The notes: generated by a model from the letters alone, not told the origin. A stretch of DNA of 64,000 nucleotides from Treponema berlinense (GCF_900167025.1 NZ_FUXC01000004.1:124001-188000), one strand, 5' to 3'; positions 1 through 10,200 are shown, counted from the stretch's first letter. A program made the numbers and translations.

Positions 1-1470
1 TTTCTGCAAGGCTGAATTTATCGCCTTTGTTTCTCTGGCAGAAATTTCCGCAAAAGCCGCAATTTCTTCGTCTGTCATGCCGGGCTTGTTTTGAAAAGCG
101 CCTTTTTCCATACTTGCAGGAGCCTGTCCCATTCCAGAAGATGGAGAACAGAGAGGTCCGCAAAGTTTTTGGTGAGCTCTGGCATAAAGAGCGGCGTTAA
201 TTCCTGCAACAAGTCCCTGGCCGGCAGCCTCTTCGTAACCAGAAGTTCCGTTTATTTGACCAGCGTCAAAAAGTCCGGCAACGCGTTTTGTTTCCAGGCT
301 CGGATAAAGCTGAGTCGGCTCAACATAATCGTATTCAACGGCATATCCTGGACGGCTTACCGTGCAGTTTTCAAAACCAGGAATTGTGCGCAAAAAAGCA
401 TCCTGAATTTCTTCCGGCAAACTTGAACTCAAACCGTTAAGATAAATTTCATCCGTCTGCAAACTTTCAGGTTCGACAAAAAGCTGATGTCTGTCGCGCT
501 CTTCAAAACGCATTACCTTGTCTTCAATTGAAGGACAGTATCGAGGTCCAATTCCGCTGATTTTTCCGGAATAAAGAGGAGAACGATTTATATTTTTTCG
601 GATAATTTCGTGGGTTTTTTCGTTTGTATAAACCAGATAACAAGGAACCATCGGACGGTCAATTTTTTCATCATCAAAACTAAAAGGAATTACTTCCTCA
701 TCGCCTTCCTGCAGCTCAGCCTTTGAAAAATCAACTGTATGACGCAAAATTCTCGGAGGTGTTCCAGTTTTTAGGCGGCCAGTTGTAAATCCAAGGCGGT
801 TGAGCGAATGAGTAAGACCAAAAGCACCGCCTTCGCCAATTCTTCCGCATGGAGCGTCGTATTCACCGATAAAAATGCGTCCGCCCAAAAATGTTCCGGT
901 AGTAAGAACAACAGAGCGAACAGGAATAATTCTTCCGCGCTCTGTAACAATCGCAGTAACTTTTTGTCTTTTTCCAGAACGGGCAGCTTCCGTCAAACTT
1001 TCGGAGCGGAATTCTCCAGGAATAGAGCCTTTTTCTGCGGAAGTATCGCTGTCCGGAGGCAATGGAGAAGAAGAAGCCGTTGTCAAAATATCAACGACCG
1101 TATCCATCAAAGTGGAAAGGTTTGGCGTTGTCTCGATAGTCTGCCGCGCCAAAGAAGCATAGAGAATTTTGTCTGCCTGAGAACGAGGCGACTGAACGGC
1201 CGGACCGCGACTTTTATTCAACATACGAAACTGAATCATCGAGTTGTCTATAAGCTTGGCCATTTCGCCGCCAAGAGCGTCGATTTCCCGGACAATGTTT
1301 CCTTTTGCAACGCCACCAATCGAAGGATTACAGCTCAAGCGGGCAATCGAATCAATTGTCTGAGTTACAAGAAGAGTTTTAAGCCCCATTCGGGCACAGG
1401 CCAGACAGGCTTCTGTTCCAGCATGTCCGCCGCCAATTACAGCAACATCAAATGAATCATAAAAAGACAT
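1..1470 (-). CDS. mnmG: MnmG/GidA tRNA U34 modification enzyme, N-terminal 490 residues (cut by window edge)
   Basis: FAD-dependent subunit that with MnmE builds the (carboxymethyl)aminomethyl group on U34 of some tRNAs in the cytoplasm. The protein starts MSFYDSFDV, followed by the Rossmann FAD loop [11 protein letters not shown] at about residues 11-21. The MnmG signature [20 protein letters not shown] follows near residue 50. The family is about 620-630 residues, so roughly 130 C-terminal residues lie beyond the left edge. The ATG at 1470 has no Shine-Dalgarno. A TTGATA-17-TATAAT promoter places the predicted transcription start at or next to the ATG, so the mRNA should be leaderless. Identity is near certain. 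Confidence 0.95.
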   Translation of the reverse strand, partial: MSFYDSFDVAVIGGGHAGTEACLACARMGLKTLLVTQTIDSIARLSCNPSIGGVAKGNIVREIDALGGEMAKLIDNSMIQFRMLNKSRGPAVQSPRSQADKILYASLARQTIETTPNLSTLMDTVVDILTTASSSPLPPDSDTSAEKGSIPGEFRSESLTEAARSGKRQKVTAIVTERGRIIPVRSVVLTTGTFLGGRIFIGEYDAPCGRIGEGGAFGLTHSLNRLGFTTGRLKTGTPPRILRHTVDFSKAELQEGDEEVIPFSFDDEKIDRPMVPCYLVYTNEKTHEIIRKNINRSPLYSGKISGIGPRYCPSIEDKVMRFEERDRHQLFVEPESLQTDEIYLNGLSSSLPEEIQDAFLRTIPGFENCTVSRPGYAVEYDYVEPTQLYPSLETKRVAGLFDAGQINGTSGYEEAAGQGLVAGINAALYARAHQKLCGPLCSPSSGMGQAPASMEKGAFQNKPGMTDEEIAAFAEISARETKAINSALQK

Positions 1471-1477
1471 ACGAAAA

Positions 1478-1506
1478 ATTATAGTGAAATCAAAGTTCTG
1501 TATCAA
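1478..1506 (-). promoter_or_regulatory. mnmG promoter giving a leaderless mRNA
   Basis: Reading the minus strand, TTGATA (1501-1506), a 17-base spacer and TATAAT (1478-1483) form a near-consensus sigma-70 promoter. Only 7 bases separate the -10 box from the ATG at 1470. Confidence 0.75.
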
Positions 1507-1630
1507 ATCCAAAATAAAATTCTCAAAAAAATATTTTTTTGTAACCTTTTCCCTTTACGTTGTTTTTCCAAGTATAAAGCGACAAAAAACAATCTCTTTA
1601 TGTTACAAAAAAACTTCCTACTTTGCTTCT

Positions 1631-1667
1631 TGCACCAGTCTTCCTCCGGGCTGGTGCATTTTTTTTG
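1631..1667 (+). terminator. Orphan intrinsic terminator
   Basis: TGCACCAG and CTGGTGCA form an 8-bp stem, followed directly by a T run on the plus strand. No plus-strand gene lies upstream, since mnmG runs the other way from 1470, and the next plus gene starts at 1908. It may end a small RNA transcribed from about 1500-1650. The rest of 1471-1907 shows only promoters. Confidence 0.7.
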
Positions 1668-1907
1668 TTTTTTGCGTCTTTTTTATTCAAAATATCAGCA
1701 ATTTTTACAAATTCTTACCACAGTATATAACAAACCGTTTTTTACCGCTATTTCTTCGTAATATTTTTTCTATTTTTTTATAAAATATGCTTAAAACTTC
1801 TTTTTATCCAAAAACGATGTCTGTTTAATCCAAAAGCACTGCGCGGTTTATAATATATAGTTATTCTACGTGAGACGACGTTTATTAAAAAAAGTGAGGT
1901 GTTATTT

Positions 1908-2822
1908 ATGAAAGTAACCAAATTTTTAATGGCAGCAGCTTTGGTTTCGGCTGCAGCAATGTTCGTGTCTTGTTCCGATTTAAGCGAAAATTCTGAATCT
2001 TCTTCTGATTCAAGCCGTGCAGCGTCTTCGGGAACAACTTATTCTGTAGGAACAGCTTCTGATTTGTACACAGCCGCAAACAAAGTTAATCCAGGCGACA
2101 CAATCAAACTGACCGCAAACATCAATCTTACAAAGCAGCTTCAGCTTTTAAGAAGCGGTTCTTCTGGAAAAGTGATCACACTTGACGGAAACGGAAAAAC
2201 GCTCAACTGCTCTGCATTTACAGGCTGGGGCGTAAAAGTAAACGGCTCTTACTGGACAATCAGAAAATTGACAGTTACAAAAGCTTCAGACTGCGGAATG
2301 GTTTTCCAGCTCGGAGGAAACAACCGCGCCGAATACTGCAAATTCACCTATAACGGCGACTCAGGACTTCAGGTTTACAACTCGGCTCACGACGTAACAA
2401 TCACAAGATGTGAATCTTACTACAACTACGACAAAGCGACAAACGGCGAAAATGCCGATGGTTTTGCAGCAAAACTTTCGGGCGGAAAAAACATCAAATT
2501 CAACTATTGTGTTGCAAAATACAATTCTGACGACGGCTGGGATCTTTACAGCCAGGCATATCCGGTAACTCTCAACAATTGCGAAGCCTCTTACAACGGA
2601 TATATCAATTCTTCGCTCCAGACAACACCTGACGGCGACGGAAACGGATTTAAGCTCGGTTCAAAATACAAAAATGTAAGCCACAGAGTTCTTTCATGCA
2701 AATCAACATATAACCTCAAGTACGGAATTGATGCCAACGGAAACACCGCAAAGCAGACAATTACAAATTGCACTGTAAAGAACAACAAAGAAGGTCAAAT
2801 TTCAAGCAGAACAAAATACTAA
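1908..2822 (+). CDS. Exported PL9-family pectate lyase (right-handed beta-helix lipoprotein)
   Basis: 304 residues, predicted to cleave polygalacturonate by beta-elimination outside the cell. A signal peptide ends in the lipobox-like FVSC at residues 19-22, followed by a Ser-rich linker. From about residue 45 parallel beta-helix coils begin. The PL9 residues known from Pel9A are present with the right spacing: Asp in NADGFAAK, the DDGWD calcium cluster 24 residues later, and the catalytic Lys in NGFKLG about 40 residues after that. The ATG at 1908 follows GTGAGGTG at 6-base spacing. A TATAAT at 1849-1854 and a terminator at 2845 make it a single-gene unit. It suggests a pectin-using gut or oral spirochaete. 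Confidence 0.88.
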   Translation: MKVTKFLMAAALVSAAAMFVSCSDLSENSESSSDSSRAASSGTTYSVGTASDLYTAANKVNPGDTIKLTANINLTKQLQLLRSGSSGKVITLDGNGKTLNCSAFTGWGVKVNGSYWTIRKLTVTKASDCGMVFQLGGNNRAEYCKFTYNGDSGLQVYNSAHDVTITRCESYYNYDKATNGENADGFAAKLSGGKNIKFNYCVAKYNSDDGWDLYSQAYPVTLNNCEASYNGYINSSLQTTPDGDGNGFKLGSKYKNVSHRVLSCKSTYNLKYGIDANGNTAKQTITNCTVKNNKEGQISSRTKY

Positions 2823-2844
2823 TCTGAATTTCAAATGACTTTCT

Positions 2845-2898
2845 GTCCGCAAGTGCATCTCCTCCTGCAGCATTCTGCAGCATTTGCGGACTTTTTTT
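2845..2898 (+). terminator. Terminator of the pectate lyase gene
   Basis: GTCCGCAA (2845-2852) pairs with TTGCGGAC (2884-2891), and a nested CTGCAG pair sits between them. The T run 2892-2898 follows and overlaps the stop codon of the convergent ankyrin gene. Confidence 0.85.
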
Positions 2899-3541
2899 AT
2901 TTGAGTTCAGTTTTGCCCGCAATATCAAAAGCAGACAATCCATCGTTGTTTTTTATAAACGGATCTGCCCCATTTTTTAAAAGCAGAGTTGTGGTTTTTG
3001 AAGAATTTGCATAAATCGAAAACATAAGCGCCGTGTCGCCGTTTGAATTCTGCAAATTGACATCTGCGCCTTTTTTTATAAGAAGTTTTGCAAGCGCAGA
3101 AAAATTCTGGGCAGAAGCAGTCATTAAAGGAGTCATGTCGCCTTTGTTAAAGTGATTTATATCCGGATTGAATTTTAGCAAAAACCTTACAAGCGAAAGA
3201 TTTTTAGAAATGCATGCATATTCAAAAGAAGTTATTCCTTCGCTGCTTTCCAAATCCAGATCTGCGCCATATTTTATAAGAAGTTTAGCCTGTTTTAAAT
3301 TTCCGCAACGGCAAGCCCACATTAAAGGCGTTATTCTGCCACTCGAAAAAGCGTCCGGTTTTTGACCGTCTTGTAAAAGTTCCCTTAAAACACCGCAATT
3401 TCCAGACTGCACAGCAAGCATAACAGCATTTTCGTTTTGAGAATGAGCAAGAAAGTCTTGCACATCATTTTTTTTACAGCAAAAAAACAACCACAGACAA
3501 GCGGCAAAAACCGCAATGCAAAAATATTTACTTTTTAACAA
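2897..3541 (-). CDS. Ankyrin-repeat exported protein, probable lipoprotein
   Basis: 214 residues. A hydrophobic N-terminus ending in LFFCCKK is a loose spirochaetal lipobox, so membrane anchoring is likely but not certain. Five or so ankyrin repeats follow from about residue 38, with typical TPLMWAC, TPLMTASA and TALMFSIYA helices and GADV/GADL turns. Ankyrin repeats mediate protein-protein contacts; no partner is visible. The start is taken as TTG at 3541 because AGGAG lies about 10 bases upstream and no in-frame ATG precedes the signal peptide. It is convergent with the pectate lyase, and the T run of that gene's terminator touches its stop codon. Confidence 0.82.
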   Translation of the reverse strand: MLKSKYFCIAVFAACLWLFFCCKKNDVQDFLAHSQNENAVMLAVQSGNCGVLRELLQDGQKPDAFSSGRITPLMWACRCGNLKQAKLLIKYGADLDLESSEGITSFEYACISKNLSLVRFLLKFNPDINHFNKGDMTPLMTASAQNFSALAKLLIKKGADVNLQNSNGDTALMFSIYANSSKTTTLLLKNGADPFIKNNDGLSAFDIAGKTELK

Positions 3542-3753
3542 CTTTTGCCGCTCCTATTTGATTTAATTTTTTTGAATTTTCGTAAAAATTTGTGCCATCT
3601 GCACCGTTGTCTTGCATATAATAAAAATGATCGTGCCAAGAAAACAATGTTTTTTTAATACGCCCTATTTTTATTCTAGTTCTTACTTTTTCTAAACTTT
3701 ATAACAAACTGTTTTATTTGTCAATTTTTGTTTTTTTGATTTGAAGGCGAAAC

Positions 3754-3919
3754 TTACGCCGGATGCGGCGGGCGGAGTTGGCACGGAAAAACGGGTTGGT
3801 TTCTAAACTAACCTGTTTTTTTGTGCCAATGAGGGTTACCGAACCCAAAGCAGCCGGTTTTTAGGTAATTTGCTGCGCAATGTCTGGCTGATTTCCGTTT
3901 TTTAGGTGGAATGCCGTCC
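3754..3919 (+). repeat. Dispersed element D, copy 1 (constant flanks, variable hairpin)
   Basis: Begins TTACGCCGGATGCGG and ends TGCCGTCC, shared with copies at 20029, 50375 and 52387. The core is a long hairpin closed by TTGGCAC/GTGCCAA that the other copies do not share. After the hairpin comes the conserved block GAACCCAAAGCAGCCGGTT. It lies in the 440-base gap between the ankyrin gene and prfA, which holds no gene. Confidence 0.75.
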
Positions 3920-3948
3920 TGTTTTTTTTGGTTAAAATTGCGCGATAA

Positions 3949-3977
3949 TTGAAAAATCCGCGTGTTTTTTGTAAGAT
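3949..3977 (+). promoter_or_regulatory. prfA promoter, predicted leaderless
   Basis: TTGAAA (3949-3954), a 17-base spacer and TAAGAT (3972-3977). The ATG follows after 6 bases, so the mRNA should begin at or next to the start codon. Confidence 0.65.
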
Positions 3978-3983
3978 GTGGGA

Positions 3984-5060
3984 ATGGATTTACTAAAGAA
4001 ACTTGATGAACTGGATAAACGTTTTGCACAAATTAACGAAATGGTTCAAGATCCAGACCTTGTTAAAGACCAGAAAAAATACAAGGATGTTATGCGTGAA
4101 CATGGGCATTTGACTGACGTGCTCGAAGTTGGAAACGAATACAGAAAATGTCTGTCTGGCATTGAAGATGCCAAAATGATGATTACGGCCGAAGATGATC
4201 CTGATATGAAGGAAATGGCCCGTGAAGAAATGAAAGAACTCGAAGAAAAAGTTCCTGTTCTTGAAGAACAACTTAAGCTCAAACTGATTCCGCCTGATCC
4301 TCTCGACGAAAAAAATATTATTTTGGAAATCCGCTCTGCTGCCGGTGGCGACGAAGCTTCGCTTTTTGTGCGCGATATGTGGGAAATGTACTGCCATCTT
4401 TGCGAAAGAAAGGGCTGGAAATACGAAAATCTTGAAGCGCAGGAAACTGAAGTCGGCGGTTTTAACAAAATCGTAACTCAAATTCAGGGAAAATTTGTTT
4501 ATGGAACTCTGCGCTGGGAATCTGGAGTTCACCGTGTTCAGCGTGTTCCGCAGACTGAATCTCAGGGACGGTTGCAGACTTCGACCGTTACGGTTGCGGT
4601 TTTGCCGGAAGCCGAAGAAGCTGATGTAAAAATCAATCCGGGTGATGTTCGTGTTGACGTTATGCGTGCCGGCGGTCCTGGAGGCCAGTGTGTAAATACC
4701 ACCGACTCTGCTGTTCGCCTTACTCATATTCCGACCGGAATTGTTGTAATTCAGCAGGATCAAAAATCGCAAATCAAAAACAAAGAAAAAGCGTGGGAAG
4801 TTTTGCGCGCCCGTCTTTTTGATTTTCAGCAGTCAAAACTCGATGCAGAACGCTCTGCTGCCCGCAAAAATATGGTTGGGAACGGAGACCGCTCTGAAAA
4901 AATCAGAACGTACAATTATCCGCAGGATCGCGTAACTGACCACAGAATCAACTTGACTTTGCACAACCTGCCTTCGTTTATGATGGGAAACATGGACGAA
5001 ATGCTCGACGCTTTGAACGTTTACGCAAAAGAAGAACAGTTCAAAGAACTTGACGCATAA
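3984..5060 (+). CDS. prfA: Peptide chain release factor 1
   Basis: 358 residues, the normal RF1 length. It recognises UAA and UAG in the ribosomal A site and triggers peptide release. The stop-codon-reading PxT tripeptide is present as PQT in RVPQTESQGR, which marks RF1 rather than RF2 (SPF). The catalytic GGQ loop is in RAGGPGGQCVNTTDSAVR; its Gln is the target of PrmC, encoded directly downstream. The ATG at 3984 (MDLLKKLDEL) is chosen over the upstream in-frame GTG at 3978 because family members start here. There is no clear Shine-Dalgarno and the mRNA is predicted leaderless. Confidence 0.97.
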   Translation: MDLLKKLDELDKRFAQINEMVQDPDLVKDQKKYKDVMREHGHLTDVLEVGNEYRKCLSGIEDAKMMITAEDDPDMKEMAREEMKELEEKVPVLEEQLKLKLIPPDPLDEKNIILEIRSAAGGDEASLFVRDMWEMYCHLCERKGWKYENLEAQETEVGGFNKIVTQIQGKFVYGTLRWESGVHRVQRVPQTESQGRLQTSTVTVAVLPEAEEADVKINPGDVRVDVMRAGGPGGQCVNTTDSAVRLTHIPTGIVVIQQDQKSQIKNKEKAWEVLRARLFDFQQSKLDAERSAARKNMVGNGDRSEKIRTYNYPQDRVTDHRINLTLHNLPSFMMGNMDEMLDALNVYAKEEQFKELDA

Positions 5061-5075
5061 AACGGAAATACAACC

Positions 5076-6071
5076 TTGAATATTCTTGAGGCAAAAAAAT
5101 ACGGAAAGGAGCAGCTTAAAAACTCTCCTTCTCCCGACCTGGACGTTTCTGTGCTTTTGCAGTTTGTTACAGGTTTTGACAGAACGCAGCTCCTTTTAAA
5201 ACGGGATTGCAATCTGTCAAAAGAACAGGAAACAAACTTTTTAGATGCAATTAAGCGGCGAAAAACAGGACTTCCGGTTGCCTATATTACCGGACACAAG
5301 GAATTTTACGGTTACGATTTTTATGTAACACCGGCAGTTTTAATTCCAAAACCAGACACTGAAATTCTCATTGACCAGGCATTAAATTCTCTCGCGCTTT
5401 TTTATTCAAAAAACGAAAATAAAGATGGAAGCATAAAAAAAATTCCCGAAATCTGCGACATGTGCAGCGGAAGCGGCTGCGTTGGAATTTCTGTCCTCAA
5501 GGCGCTTTTAGAAAATGACGGAATTTCGGTAAACTGCCTGCCAAGAATGACATTTGTCGATATTTCGGCAGATGCTTTGGAAATTACCAAAAAAAACGCA
5601 GAAAGGCTTTTGGGTAAAGGCGAAAAATTAAACAATCCGGAAAACCTGACTTCCGCTCTTTTAAAAATCCGGTTTATTCAGTCCAATTTGTTTGAAAACG
5701 TACCTTTTTCTTTTGATTACATTTTGACAAATCCGCCTTATGTTCCTCATTCTGAGAGTCTTGAACTTTTAAAAGACGGCAGAAGCGAACCTTTGCTTGC
5801 TTTGGACGGCGATGTTGGCTCTGACGGAGAATATTCTGGAACAGAAGATGGACTTTTTTTGATAAAAAGGCTTGTTCCCAAGTGTTTTGAGCATCTTGTC
5901 TGTGGCGGAACTCTGATAATGGAAACTGGAGAATACAATGCCGAACAGACCGCAAAACTTTTTGAAAAGACGGGTTTTAAAAACGTTCACATCGAAAAAG
6001 ACCTGAACGACATGCTCAGAGATGTAACCGGAACAAAACCTCATAGCCTTGCTTTTTCTAGCATTGCGTAA
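5076..6071 (+). CDS. prmC: Release factor glutamine N5-methyltransferase
   Basis: 331 residues. It methylates the Gln of the GGQ motif in release factors using S-adenosylmethionine. An N-terminal helical domain holds the family motif PVAYITGHKEFYG (about residues 68-80). The SAM-binding loop is DMCSGSGCVGIS (about 128-139), and the substrate-glutamine motif NPPYVPHSE lies near residue 219. The start is TTG at 5076; the first in-frame ATG is far inside the methyltransferase domain. The gene lies 15 bases after prfA, the usual operon with its substrate. Its last 31 bases overlap the convergent pseudouridine synthase gene. Confidence 0.94.
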   Translation: MNILEAKKYGKEQLKNSPSPDLDVSVLLQFVTGFDRTQLLLKRDCNLSKEQETNFLDAIKRRKTGLPVAYITGHKEFYGYDFYVTPAVLIPKPDTEILIDQALNSLALFYSKNENKDGSIKKIPEICDMCSGSGCVGISVLKALLENDGISVNCLPRMTFVDISADALEITKKNAERLLGKGEKLNNPENLTSALLKIRFIQSNLFENVPFSFDYILTNPPYVPHSESLELLKDGRSEPLLALDGDVGSDGEYSGTEDGLFLIKRLVPKCFEHLVCGGTLIMETGEYNAEQTAKLFEKTGFKNVHIEKDLNDMLRDVTGTKPHSLAFSSIA

Positions 6072-6649
6072 AGAGCTTCAATTTCTGATTCGGTCAAAGT
6101 CCTGTATTCTCCGGGTTTTAAACTTTCGTCAAGAACAAGTCCCGCCATTTTTATCCGCCTTAAAAAAACAACTTCGTTTCCAAGCGCACGGAAAATTCTT
6201 TTTACTTCGTGAAATTTTCCTTCTGTCAGAGTGATTTTGCATTCATTTTCGTTTAACCAGTCGATTTTTGCTCCACCGCTTTTTTGTTCACCTGCTTTTT
6301 TTTCTGGCGGAAGAACAAGCCCATTCTCTGCTTTTTTAGCGTAATTTTTTTGCTCAGAAGAGGAAACTGAATTTTTAAGTCCAACAAGATAAGTTTTTTC
6401 GATTTTGTTTTGAGGCCGCGTCAAAAAATCAGAAAGTTTGCCGTCGTTTGTAAAAAGCAAAAGTCCTTCCGTGTCTGCGTCAAGCCTGCCAACAGAATGA
6501 AGCTTTGCGCCATTTTCGTCAGCCAAAATATCTTTTGGAAAAGCCACATAAACCGTCTGCCGCCTGTCGCTTACCGTAGAACAGACAAAACCAGACTTCT
6601 TGTTCATGAGAAAATAAAATTTAATCTTAGGAATATGTTTTTTACGCAT
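6041..6649 (-). CDS. RsuA/RluE-family rRNA pseudouridine synthase without S4 domain
   Basis: 202 residues; isomerises a specific uridine in rRNA to pseudouridine. The catalytic aspartate sits in HSVGRLDADTEGLLLFTNDG (about residues 51-70). The closing motifs KFHEVKRIFRALGNEV and GEYRTLTESEI are typical of the RsuA/RluB/E/F group. It lacks the N-terminal S4 RNA-binding domain, as E. coli RluE does; which rRNA site it modifies cannot be told. The start follows TATAAT by 13 bases with no Shine-Dalgarno. The 3' end overlaps prmC by 31 bases, tail to tail. A copy of hairpin-leader family A sits about 70 bases upstream. Confidence 0.88.
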   Translation of the reverse strand: MRKKHIPKIKFYFLMNKKSGFVCSTVSDRRQTVYVAFPKDILADENGAKLHSVGRLDADTEGLLLFTNDGKLSDFLTRPQNKIEKTYLVGLKNSVSSSEQKNYAKKAENGLVLPPEKKAGEQKSGGAKIDWLNENECKITLTEGKFHEVKRIFRALGNEVVFLRRIKMAGLVLDESLKPGEYRTLTESEIEALYAMLEKARL

Positions 6650-6715
6650 AACAGGAGTTTGAATTATAGGAACGCAATTTTATGAAAATTTTATAAAAAA
6701 TCATAATCTTAAATA

Positions 6716-6826
6716 AAAAACACTGCGCCACGGATGGCGCAAAAATGTAAAGAGAGAAAATTCTGTTTGCCTTTTGGTGAACAGATTTTTCTCGTTAAAA
6801 CAAAATTACAAGGAAGCAATTTTATG
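6716..6826 (-). repeat. Hairpin-chain element, family A copy 2
   Basis: About 110 bases, nearly identical to the copy at 7116-7235, and starting at the stop codon of the P-II-like gene. Reading the minus strand it has an AAAATTG/TAATTTT hairpin, a long hairpin with CGAGAAAAA and TTTTCTC arms, and the hairpin closed by GCGCCATCCGTGGCGC (6725-6740). Confidence 0.75.
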
Positions 6827-7106
6827 TCAACGATTTTACACAAAAAAGCTCTATGCCTTCGCCAGTAAATTTTTGTTTTACTGCGCTTACAACAGCTTTA
6901 ACCATGGATAAATCTTTGTCGTCAATATACGAAATCAAAAGAAAATTTGTTTCTGGCCAAGTTGAATTTCCAAGTTTATAACTATTTTTTCCGCGCCCGG
7001 TCACAAGAGGCACGATTGTATATTGTATATCAGGAACTTTTTCTTCCAGCAAAACCGTTATTTCTTCCTGAACCGACTGATTAGCAATAATCTCACAACG
7101 AATCAT
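6822..7106 (-). CDS. Small P-II-like (DUF3240-like) protein downstream of an RND pump
   Basis: 94 residues, MIRCEIIANQS at the start. The size and the alternating strand/helix pattern (a GRGKNSYKLGNS loop, then a second half with VKAVVSAVKQKF) resemble the P-II-like small proteins found beside heavy-metal or drug RND pumps. That comparison is from memory and has moderate certainty. The start is ATG 7106 because GGGGG lies 4 bases upstream; an open frame extends further but runs into repeat DNA. It is the last gene of the TolC-MFP-RND operon. Nearly identical repeats abut it on both sides, so it may have been duplicated or moved as a unit. Confidence 0.55.
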   Translation of the reverse strand: MIRCEIIANQSVQEEITVLLEEKVPDIQYTIVPLVTGRGKNSYKLGNSTWPETNFLLISYIDDKDLSMVKAVVSAVKQKFTGEGIELFCVKSLT

Positions 7107-7115
7107 AATGCCCCC

Positions 7116-7235
7116 AATAAAAAGAACAGTGCGCCAAGGATGGCGCAATAATGTAAAGAGAGAAAAATCTGTTTGCCTTTTGGTGAACAAATTTTTCTCG
7201 TTAAAACAAAATTGCAAGGAAGCAATTTTGTTTTA
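7116..7235 (-). repeat. Hairpin-chain element, family A copy 1
   Basis: Fills the whole space between the stop codon of the RND gene and the ribosome binding site of the P-II-like gene. It has the same three hairpins as copy 2, with paired changes; the last is GCGCCATCCTTGGCGC (7131-7146, written on the minus strand). Confidence 0.75.
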
Positions 7236-10200
7236 TTTTTCACCCGTCAAAATTACTTCGATCCGGCTTTTTTCGCGTTTTTTTTCTTTCATTATAAGTG
7301 AATACAAAACCGGAATAAAGAAAAGCGTTACAAAGGTTGATGACGTAAGTCCTCCAACAACGGCAACTGCGATAGGCTGAACCATAGCCGCACTTCCTTC
7401 TGTCGCAAAGCACATTGGAATCATTCCGAGAATTGTCGTTAAGGTTGTCATCAATACTGGACGCAGGCGGCTTACCCCGGCTTCGAGGCACGCGTCTTTC
7501 ATTTTTCGTCCGCGGTCTATAAGCAGGTTCGTGTAGTCAACCAAAATAATTCCATTGTTTACTACGATTCCGACAAGCATGATAATTCCGACCGCGCTTG
7601 TCATACTGAAAGCCTGCCCCGCAAATTTAAATATGAATACAACTCCAATTATCAGGAACGGAATTGTCGTCAGGTTGATTATCGGCGCTTTGAAACTTTC
7701 GTAAGTTCCTGCCATTACGCCAAATACAAGAAGAATCGCCATTATTCCTATCAAAAGATATGTTCTTCCCTGATCTTTTGTGTCTTTCCAGGCTCCTTCG
7801 TAAACAACAGAAACGCCTTCTGGAATAATAAAACTTTCTGCAATTCCATCTTTTATTTCCTGAACAATTTCTGTCGAATTTCGGTCTGTCTTCTTGTCGG
7901 CCGTCACAGTAACACGCCGTGTCTGATTTTCGCGGCGGATTGTGACAGGACCAAGACCTTTTTTTACTTCCGCAAAATTTGCAACACTTACCATGCCGTT
8001 TGTGCCTTTTACGTAAATCTGTTCAAGGTTTGCGGTAGATTTTCTGTCGTTTGGCTCGTAAAGAAGAACCATATCGTACTCTTTGCCGTTTTCGCGGTAA
8101 GTTGTCGCCGTAACACCGTTTACTGCGTAATTGATTTCTTTAGCGACAGTCGTCACATCAACTCCAAAAGAATAAGCGCGCTGTCTGTCGATTACAATCT
8201 GAATTTCTGGAAGTCCGCGGTCTGTATCTATTGAAACTTCTCCAATATCATCAATTTTTTCCATTACATCCCGGATTTGAGAGGCAATATTCATCGCCTT
8301 GTCCAAATCGTCGGAACGCACACGGATTTTAAATTCAGAACCTGTCATCTGCCGTCCAAATCCCTGACTAAAAGTAAATCTTGCGCCTGGATATGAATTA
8401 AAATATTTTCTGAGTTTAGCCTGCACGGTATCGGAAGTATCAATTTGCTTGCTGGAATCCTCCGGCAAATTGATTTGAATTGAACCTTTGTTTGTGCTTG
8501 AAGTCCGGCCTGTTCCAATCGAAGTGATTACAGTCGTGTAGCCCTGAATCTCTTTTTCAACAATTTTTTCAAAATCTTTTAAAACAGCTGTGGTTTCAGA
8601 GAGCGGAGTTCCGTTTGCAAGAGTCAAATTCAGCGTCACACTCGAGTCCGTTCCGTTGTTCATCATGTTGACTTTTAAGGTTGGAATCAAAAGAAACGAC
8701 ATTAAAAGCGCGCAAATGCAGACAAAGACAGTCAAAGCCCTGTGCTCAAGAGCGGCTTTTAAACCTTTTCTATACGCCTTTGTAACCAATGTCATTGGAA
8801 TTTCTAAAATTTCGTAGAATTTAGCAAGCGGTTTAAATCGAATCGGTTTTTCCGCCCTGTTTGTAAGAGGCAAAAATACACCTGCAAGAACTGGAACCAA
8901 AAACACTGCAACAAAAAGCGAAGAAACAAGCGCAATTACGACGGTAAAAATAATTCCCTTGAACATCTGCCCCATCATTCCAAGTTCTTTTATAAAGAAG
9001 ATAAATGGCAAAAATACGCAGATTGTCGTAAGGTTTCCAGAAGTTACGCTCATGAGCATTTCCTGCGAACCTAAGACAGCGGCAATTTTCGGTTTTGCAC
9101 CGCGGCTTCTGTAAACATAGATATTTTCAATCATAACGATTGATGCGTCTACAATCATTCCAACGCCCAAAATCAAACCGGTCAAAGTCATCATATTGAG
9201 GGTAATTCCGGCAAAATTCATTGCTAAAAGAGTGATTATAATTGAAAGAGGAATTGAGATTGCGATTATTAAGGTTGATTTTCCCGATTTTAAGAACAAA
9301 AAGAGAATCAAAACTGCGAGTATAAGTCCTGAATATGCCGAATCCAAAAGAGTTGCAATCGTATCGTTAATCGATTCTGAGTCGTCAGAAATTACATCGA
9401 GGATTACATCGCTTGGCATAATATCCTGAATTTCTGCGATTTTTTCGCGGGTCGCCTTTGCAACGGTAACGGTATTTTTTCCAGACTGCTTTGTAACAGA
9501 AACGTAAATGCCTGGAAGTCCGTTAATGTAAACTTCGCTCGACTTGTCTTTGTAACCCATGTAAACGTTTGCAAGGTCGCTTAAGCGCACAACATAATTA
9601 TTTTTTGTCGTGATTATCGTGTCCGCAACTTCTTCTACGCTGGAAAATTCCCCTGTAGTTCTGATTGTGTAGTCTGTTTCACCTTCGTTGATTTTTCCGC
9701 CGCCAAGCTCAAGATTCTGTTTAGAAAGAGCGGCCGAAAGATTTGCCATTGTAAGACCATAAGCCGAAAGCCTGTTCTGAGAAACATCAACTCTCAGGAT
9801 TTTTTCACGTCCGCCAGAAACGCTCGCCTCTGCAACTCCGTCAACCTGCTCAAGAAGATCTACAATCTGGTCTTCGGCGATTATTTTTAAGTCGTCGTTT
9901 GAACGGTTTCCACGAACTGCAATTCTCATAATCGGCATAGAATCCGCATTCATTTTAAAAATCGAAGGAGAACTTGCATTGTCCGGAAGACTTCGCGTTA
10001 CGCGGCTAATTTTGTCGCGAATGTCGTTCGTAACGCTTTCCAAGTCCGTTCCATAGTTAAATTCAAGGCTGATTGAAGAAGAACCTTCGGAAGATGTGGA
10101 AGTAAGAGATTTTAATCCGCTCAAAGAAACCAGCTGCCCTTCCAAAACTTTCGTAACCGTTTTTTCTACAGATTCCGGGCCTGCATTTTTATAAGTTGTA

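Noticed and set aside
808-1455. Long plus-strand open frame of 215 codons
   Set aside because: It lies antisense to mnmG, whose minus-strand product is unmistakable, and the peptide is basic and low in family-like features.
2845-2898. Terminator acting for the ankyrin gene as well
   Set aside because: On the minus strand the stem is not followed by a T run, and it lies at the stop codon.
3993-4772. 259-codon minus-strand open frame
   Set aside because: Shadow of prfA; the sense product has all RF1 motifs.
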